Shown: piece after piece, positions 60,001 to 64,000 of the stretch
Position numbering within the stretch: the stretch's first letter is position 1
Layout: each line of letters begins with the position of its first letter
DNA from: Fennellomyces sp. T-0311
Taxonomy: Eukaryota; Mucoromycota; Mucoromycetes; Mucorales; Lichtheimiaceae
Reading direction: 5' to 3'
Length of the DNA: 64,000 nucleotides
Assembly: GCA_025266875.1 (NCBI GenBank)
Contig: JALLLT010000027.1
Span: forward strand, 496,001 to 560,000
Notes under the pieces: model-generated
Databases searched by the model: none
What the model saw: the letters and a program-made list of their open reading frames with translations, nothing else
What the model was told of the DNA's origin: nothing
Program-made: the position numbers and the translations under genes

Positions 60001-62275
60001 TAATGACACCATCAGCAAGCCATTTGTCGAGTTGTTTACGAATTGCCGGAATGATAGCATCAGGCAGTGTATACTGACGTCGATTTGCGACTTTACCAGG
60101 TTCGGTATCAATTTCGAAGACAGCCTCAGGCAGATTACAAACAGCACTCGCAGGAATTACAGCGTTTTCGTCAAGAAGCGGCTGAATGTATTCAAGGAAT
60201 TGCGCGTGTTGTTCAGGTGTTCCAGCTGGGGAATTTCCTAGATCTTCAATAAAAGTAGTAGCTGGAGCTTGAGGTCTAGTGTTGTGATCCCAGCAATAGG
60301 CAATACCTTTCAAGTAAATGCCCAAAGATGCCAGAATGTCAGCACCCAAGGAAACCTCAGCATCAGCGTTGATGTCCATAATCTCAAAAGTATGAGTCGC
60401 AGAATATCCATTGTGAACAATGTTTATTTTTGTGTAGCCAATTCTATCTACCCCAACTCCAGGAGCAGCAAGACCGATTTGTCCCAAAGCCGAGACAACC
60501 GAAAGACCACAACGAGAAGCAAGAGAAGGCGTGATCGCAGAAAACGTTGCGCCTGGATCAATGAAGGCAAACAAACGTGCATCCTGAATCATAACGCAAG
60601 TATAAAATGCTTTAGTGTTTTTGAACGAATAACGATTATGGTCATTTGGCTTACATTGCGAGCAAATGTTTTGGAGTTCGGACTCCAACTCAGACATCTG
60701 AATGTCCTCGGAACCGGGGACAGGCAGTGAAGAACTTGCTGCAGGAGCAGCCGAAGATGCTGGTGGCGCAGTTGGTGCTACAGGAGCAACCAAAGCAGAA
60801 GATGATGGCGACAGCTGTGAGGCCGAACCAGACGAGACAGCAGAAGAGGATTCGCCAGTAGAGGCGGAAGTGACAGAGGTGGCAGATAGAACGGGACCCG
60901 AAACTGGGGCAGGCGATGACGTGGCCTGTGCTGGGGTGGTTGTGTCCAGCGAGAGACATGCTGACCGAATAGCAAGGTGGTTTACCCCACTACCATACTT
61001 GTGCGCATGACTCCAAGGAGCACCACAGCGGAAACACGGCTTTGTCCCAGAGGACGAATGAGAACCTGAACCAGATGACGACGCGGAAGATGATGACGAT
61101 TGCGCCGACTGCACATTCTTGGTAATATTGCTGCCATTGTTGGCATGGAGGGTGGCAACCTTCTTGCACTCGGCAGTTGAGTGCTTGCCGCGGCCATGGA
61201 AGCAGCAAAAACTCCTCGTTGGCCTGTTGGTGGCGGCAGGAGTGGCAGCAGAAGACAACGAAGATGAAGACGCGGTGGCAGAACCAGAAGAGCGAGGCGC
61301 ACCAGCCAAATGAGAAGAGGAGGCAGCAGCAGCAGCAGAGTTGAGCGCAGCAGCCTCAGGGCTGTGCTGCGACAACACAACCTTCCCGTAAAGATTGCAG
61401 GCAAGGTTGGCAGCTTGGTTGGTGGAGACTCGTTGGTCGGTGGAGAGGTGGACCTGTGCCAGTGCCACGTGCTGGCAGAGCTCCGGCAACAACGAGTTGA
61501 CATAGAGGGCAGCTATGACTCAGCTATCCTCACAACCAGCTTCACGACGGCACTTGTGAAACTGGTCGGTGTATGCAGCCACCGACTCGTTGCACAACAT
61601 ACGCATGTTGAACAGAGCCTACATGCTCTGTGCTTGGCGCTCGGCGTCCTGGATGCCATACTTGGCGGAGATGATGTGGCGGGCGAAGGACCAAGGTAAG
61701 TTACCCTGCGGCTTGAGGTGGGCAACAAACCACAAGCGTTGGTCCAGGGACAGCATACGCAGGAGCAAGCGGACCCACACGGCATTCAAGTCCTGGTCGT
61801 AGGACTCGACAATATCCTTGAAACGGTCGAGGCACTCGTCGAAAGAAGAGAAGACAACATGGGACGGATCGAACACGTTGCCCGACCACTGTAGCAGTGG
61901 CAGCTCTGTAGGAACCACAATGTGAGCGGCTGCTGGTCTAGCGACCGTGGCTGATGCAGGAGTGGAGTCCAAGCTACCGTTAGCTCGGGCAAGCAAGTCA
62001 AAGCTAGCCGTCAGTGACTCGAGGGCGCAGTGCGCGAGGTCGTTGTGGGCAAGAGCGGCTTGATATTCCTCAGAGGAAAGATCGGAGCGAGCTAGTTCGT
62101 GGGACGAACGTAGAAGTTGCTGGGTGGCGGCTTGAACGGAGGCACGGGCAACTTCGACAGGCGATTGCTTGTTCTGAACATCTTCCATAACCTCGTCGAC
62201 GGCAATGGAAGGAACACGGGATTCGGCAGGAGAACCGGCACCAGAAGCAGAGGCAGAAGCAGATTGTTGGGACAT
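57052..62275 (-). pseudogene. Chromovirus gag-pol with three in-frame stops and mutated catalytic residues
   Basis: The ATG ending at 62275 opens gag (MSQQSASASASGAGSPAES; capsid-like 'DECLDRFKDIVESYDQDLNA'). TAG at 61619-61621 and TGA at 61520-61522 interrupt the same frame, which continues without a shift into pol. Domains in order: CCHH/C knuckle (CCFHGRGKHSTAEC, about 61200); protease with FIDPGAT in place of D-S/T-GA (about 60560); RT with motif A FSVLNMSDAF (Asn at the first catalytic Asp) and intact FYIDDC; RNase H (ATDASQFAIG, TKRELLAI, LCDHRSLQYL); integrase with HLNGH..CPEC zinc site and D-D-E (AIDLADM, QSDNGTEF, NGVAEKWV). After an intron (about 57500-57570) comes an exon reading KTHNQIAVVGRMPYHI. 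A TAG (57340-57342) then precedes the chromodomain (57310-57150: [19 protein letters not shown]). Probably inactive. Confidence 0.9.
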
Positions 62276-62307
62276 GGTAAATCAGTGAGAGAATTCGTCA
62301 AAAAAAA

Positions 62308-62624
62308 TGTGATATTCAACAATAGTAAAAGGCAGGTAAGTGACGAGACTCAAGTAATGACTGATTTATTTCGTATGTTGAATCATCACTTTAAATAATA
62401 AAAGCTTATTCTCGAGAGGTTGGATCATTGACATGGTTGTAAGGCACATGAACCACTGTGGTAACCAGGGTTATGTGGGTTTCACTAAGATAGGCAAGGT
62501 TATTACGATGAACGCATGTCAAGACAGGGATGTGGCTGTAGATCGGAAAATTAAAGTAACCCATTGTCAATAAGCAAACAAGGGTAAATGATGCATAAGC
62601 CATAATCATGTTGTGGATACAACA
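62308..62624 (-). repeat. 5' LTR of chromovirus
   Basis: 317 bp. In element orientation it begins TGTTGTATCC and ends GAATATCACA. A candidate polyadenylation signal (GAAATAAA) lies about 65 bp from its end. Confidence 0.95.
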
Positions 62625-63152
62625 CCTCGATTTGTTAAGAATCTCACTGACTTTGATACATATATGGCTGACCGGCATGGCTCATCTTTGTAGGACAGCA
62701 ACCACGCCCCATCTGGCATAATTGACAACTTGCATCACCCCCCCTCCAACAGTGTACCGAATAGTCCTGGCAACCTCACTCCAACCGCGAAATGGGCGCA
62801 GGAACTCGATATATTTATCAACTTGTCTCAACGACTTGATATGCTTACCAAGCAAACTAACTCCCAGAGCTCAAATATACTAATCAATAACACTTCTGAG
62901 TCCCCCACGCCAACTTCAAATGATACTGTACGTGCCAGCAATGCTGCACGCGCGCATACTATTTCCACTCCCATGGATGGAGTTACCTCGTCTCTAATGT
63001 CTCAGCCTTCAGATTACGGTACTAGCCCCTCTGGTCCCTGGTCTGTCAATGGTTCAATTGAATCTCTGACCCATCAGACCGTTTCAGCAACTTCTTCTCG
63101 ACCCACTCAAAAGCGTCGCACTCCGCGTCGCTTCTCCTTTTCTGAAATTTAA
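62625..63152 (+). pseudogene. LINE ORF1-like relic, 3' part
   Basis: This resumes after the duplicated CCTCG. The frame PR|FVKNLTDFDTYMADRHGSSL runs to a TAG at about 62691, then continues as a Ser/Thr/Asn-rich segment (62730-63152) ending 'RPTQKRRTPRRFSFSEI'. No ORF2 (endonuclease/RT) follows, so the LINE is truncated or separated from it. Confidence 0.6.
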
Positions 63153-63192
63153 TAACTGATGAGTGAGCAAAGTAATCGCTCAGTTTGCCTTG

Positions 63193-63509
63193 TGTTGTAT
63201 TCACAACATGATTATGGCTTATGCATCATTTACCCTTGTTTGCTTATTGACAACAGGTTACTTTAATTTTCCGATCTACAGCCAAATCACTGTCTTGACA
63301 TGCGTTCATCGTAATAACCTTGCCTATCTTAGTGAAACCCACATAACCCTGGTTACCACAGCAGTTCATGTGCCTTACAACCATGTCAATGATCCAACCC
63401 CTCGAGAATAAGCTTTTATTATTTAAAGTGATGATTCAACATACGAAATAAATCAGTCATTACTTGAGTCTCGTCACTTACCTGTCTTTTACTACTGTTG
63501 AATATCATA
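63193..63509 (+). mobile_element. LTR of the same chromovirus family, inverted relative to the full element
   Basis: Nearly identical to the chromovirus LTR in the opposite orientation (starts TGTTGTATTCACAACATG, ends GAATATCATA). Flanks are CCTTG and TACAT, so no target duplication is seen. It borders LINE relic on the left and Harbinger relic on the right, so it may mark a recombination junction rather than a simple solo LTR. Confidence 0.9.
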
Positions 63510-64000
63510 TACATCATTCGTGTTTCTCGCGAAGAAGCGTTGTGTGATATTCTCAAATAAGATCAGACGTGAAAGTGCGAGACCGAATTAAAGATGTTTT
63601 TATTGATGACAAACTACTTAGATATTTATATTGTTGAAGCGGTCGGGATGAACGCTTCTTGGTGATGTTCCGAATCCATGTTTAGGCGGCGATATAGGAC
63701 GAGCGTCCTGTTAAGTAACTTATCCATGTTTCGGGTAAACTCGATGAGTCCTTTGATGTCCTAATCTAGATCAAAGTAGTTTTGGACAGATGTTGGCAGA
63801 AACTGGACCAATGGATGACGTATGGTTGGTGCCGTCGAAAGAACGAATAGAATGGATGTGTCTGAGACTGAAACAAGAAGGCATTCTCTGTGGGAAGGTG
63901 TAGGATACGACACGTTATGCCTTTGTTTGCATCGATTAGCGTATCCATCGCGATATAGCGACCTGAAGCAAATGTTCCATCGCCCTCCGTCCACTTTACC
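63510..64000 (+). pseudogene. Harbinger transposase relic split by a solo LTR
   Basis: 63508-63542 reads YIIRVSREEAL. 63913-64000 resumes LCLCLHRLAYPSRYSDLKQM and FHRPPST, collinear with the relic at 55033-55497 (YIMRVPREEAFCLRLRRLAY). The catalytic domain would lie beyond the window. The interruption is the LTR-like insert at 63543-63912. Confidence 0.75.
63543..63912 (-). mobile_element. Divergent solo LTR (370 bp) inside the Harbinger relic
   Basis: The plus strand begins TGTGATATTC and ends GGATACGACA, matching the terminal sequences of the chromovirus LTR (TGTGATATTC..GGATACAACA). The interior is clearly diverged. Flanks are CGTTG (63538-63542) and CGTTA (63913-63917), a 5-bp duplication with one transition. 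Removing it restores the transposase frame across ..REEAL|CLCLHRL. Confidence 0.82.

Larger units (their letters stand above)
56614..62624 (-). mobile_element. Full-length Ty3-type chromovirus, 6,011 bp, TSD CCTCG
   Basis: Two 317-bp LTRs in the same orientation (56614-56930 and 62308-62624) flank a gag-pol region read on the minus strand. A 5-bp duplication CCTCG (56609-56613 and 62625-62629) marks the integration. The LTRs start TG and end CA. A G-rich polypurine tract (GGTGGGGGGG in element orientation) abuts the 3' LTR (56933-56943 region). Sequence next to the 5' LTR is a T8 run followed by GACGAATTC, not the TGG expected of a tRNA primer-binding site. Order of domains is gag, zinc knuckle, protease, RT, RNase H, integrase, chromodomain. 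Confidence 0.95.

Noticed and set aside
60702..61010. Plus-strand Ala/Glu/Gly-rich ORF inside the retrotransposon
   Set aside because: Reverse-strand shadow of the Ser/Ala-rich gag-pol linker.
1..64000. tRNA genes and CRISPR arrays
   Set aside because: No B-box-like GGTTCGANTCC with a foldable context was found by eye, and no regularly spaced identical repeats other than those listed.

Overview
The window looks like chromosomal DNA from an early-diverging fungus, most likely Mucoromycota (Mucorales-like). Evidence: many short spliceosomal introns (mostly 50-85 bp, GT..AG), single-copy eukaryotic genes absent from or diverged in baker's yeast (WDR91, ERI1, RAD51D, an Integrator INTS7 homologue, an HMMR-type protein), a Mucoromycota-type multicopy gene of unknown function, and an LTR chromovirus, a LINE and PIF/Harbinger elements. 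The taxonomic call is inference. No rRNA, tRNA or CRISPR array was recognised.

Layout. 1-2294 (-): 5' part of PDS5 cohesin regulator, running off the window. About 3013-4327 (+): unrecognised basic nuclear-looking protein. 4328-7868: gene-poor, with a MULE transposase fragment, a truncated inverted copy of the next gene, a 9-bp tandem repeat and three copies of a small palindrome. 7869-9937 (+): multi-exon member of an uncharacterised family. 9938-12246: gene-poor, with a 190-bp MITE that has TA-flanked terminal inverted repeats. 12247-14469 (+): mitochondrial PPR protein. 14679-17536 (-): WDR91. 17865-18854 (+): ERI1 3'-5' exoribonuclease. 18931-19810 (-): haloacid-dehalogenase-type HAD protein. 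19974-21419 (-): Msp1/ATAD1 AAA ATPase. 22222-28387 (+): Diaphanous-type formin. 29182-29427 (+): small secreted Cys-rich protein, followed by a second Cys-rich reading frame that may be frameshifted. 33402-35224 (+): HMMR-like coiled coil. 36915-38429 (-): Pho85-type cyclin. 41464-42782 (-): RAD51D. 43263-44381 (+): RRM/SR-type RNA-binding protein. 45246-49089 (+): INTS7.

From about 50.3 kb to the end the window is a transposon nest. A solo LTR (TSD CATTA) sits next to a 3,994-bp PIF/Harbinger element with 43-bp TIRs and two convergent genes (DDE transposase and a SANT/trihelix-like partner). Then come a Harbinger transposase relic and a LINE ORF1 relic. The LINE relic is split by a 6,011-bp Ty3-type chromovirus with 317-bp LTRs and a 5-bp CCTCG duplication. 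At the right end are an inverted LTR and another Harbinger relic that is itself interrupted by a further solo LTR. Both larger elements carry disabling lesions: a lost splice donor in the Harbinger transposase, and three in-frame stops plus an Asp-to-Asn change at the first RT catalytic position in the chromovirus.

The host genes serve separate housekeeping roles (cohesion, recombination repair, RNA 3' processing, endosome maturation, mitochondrial quality control and gene expression, actin nucleation, cell-cycle/phosphate signalling). I see no co-regulated cluster. I found no convincing wholly new multi-gene system. The most notable signals are the fungal INTS7, the nested transposon history, the lineage-specific gene with its palindromic upstream repeats, and the small Cys-rich ORFs.
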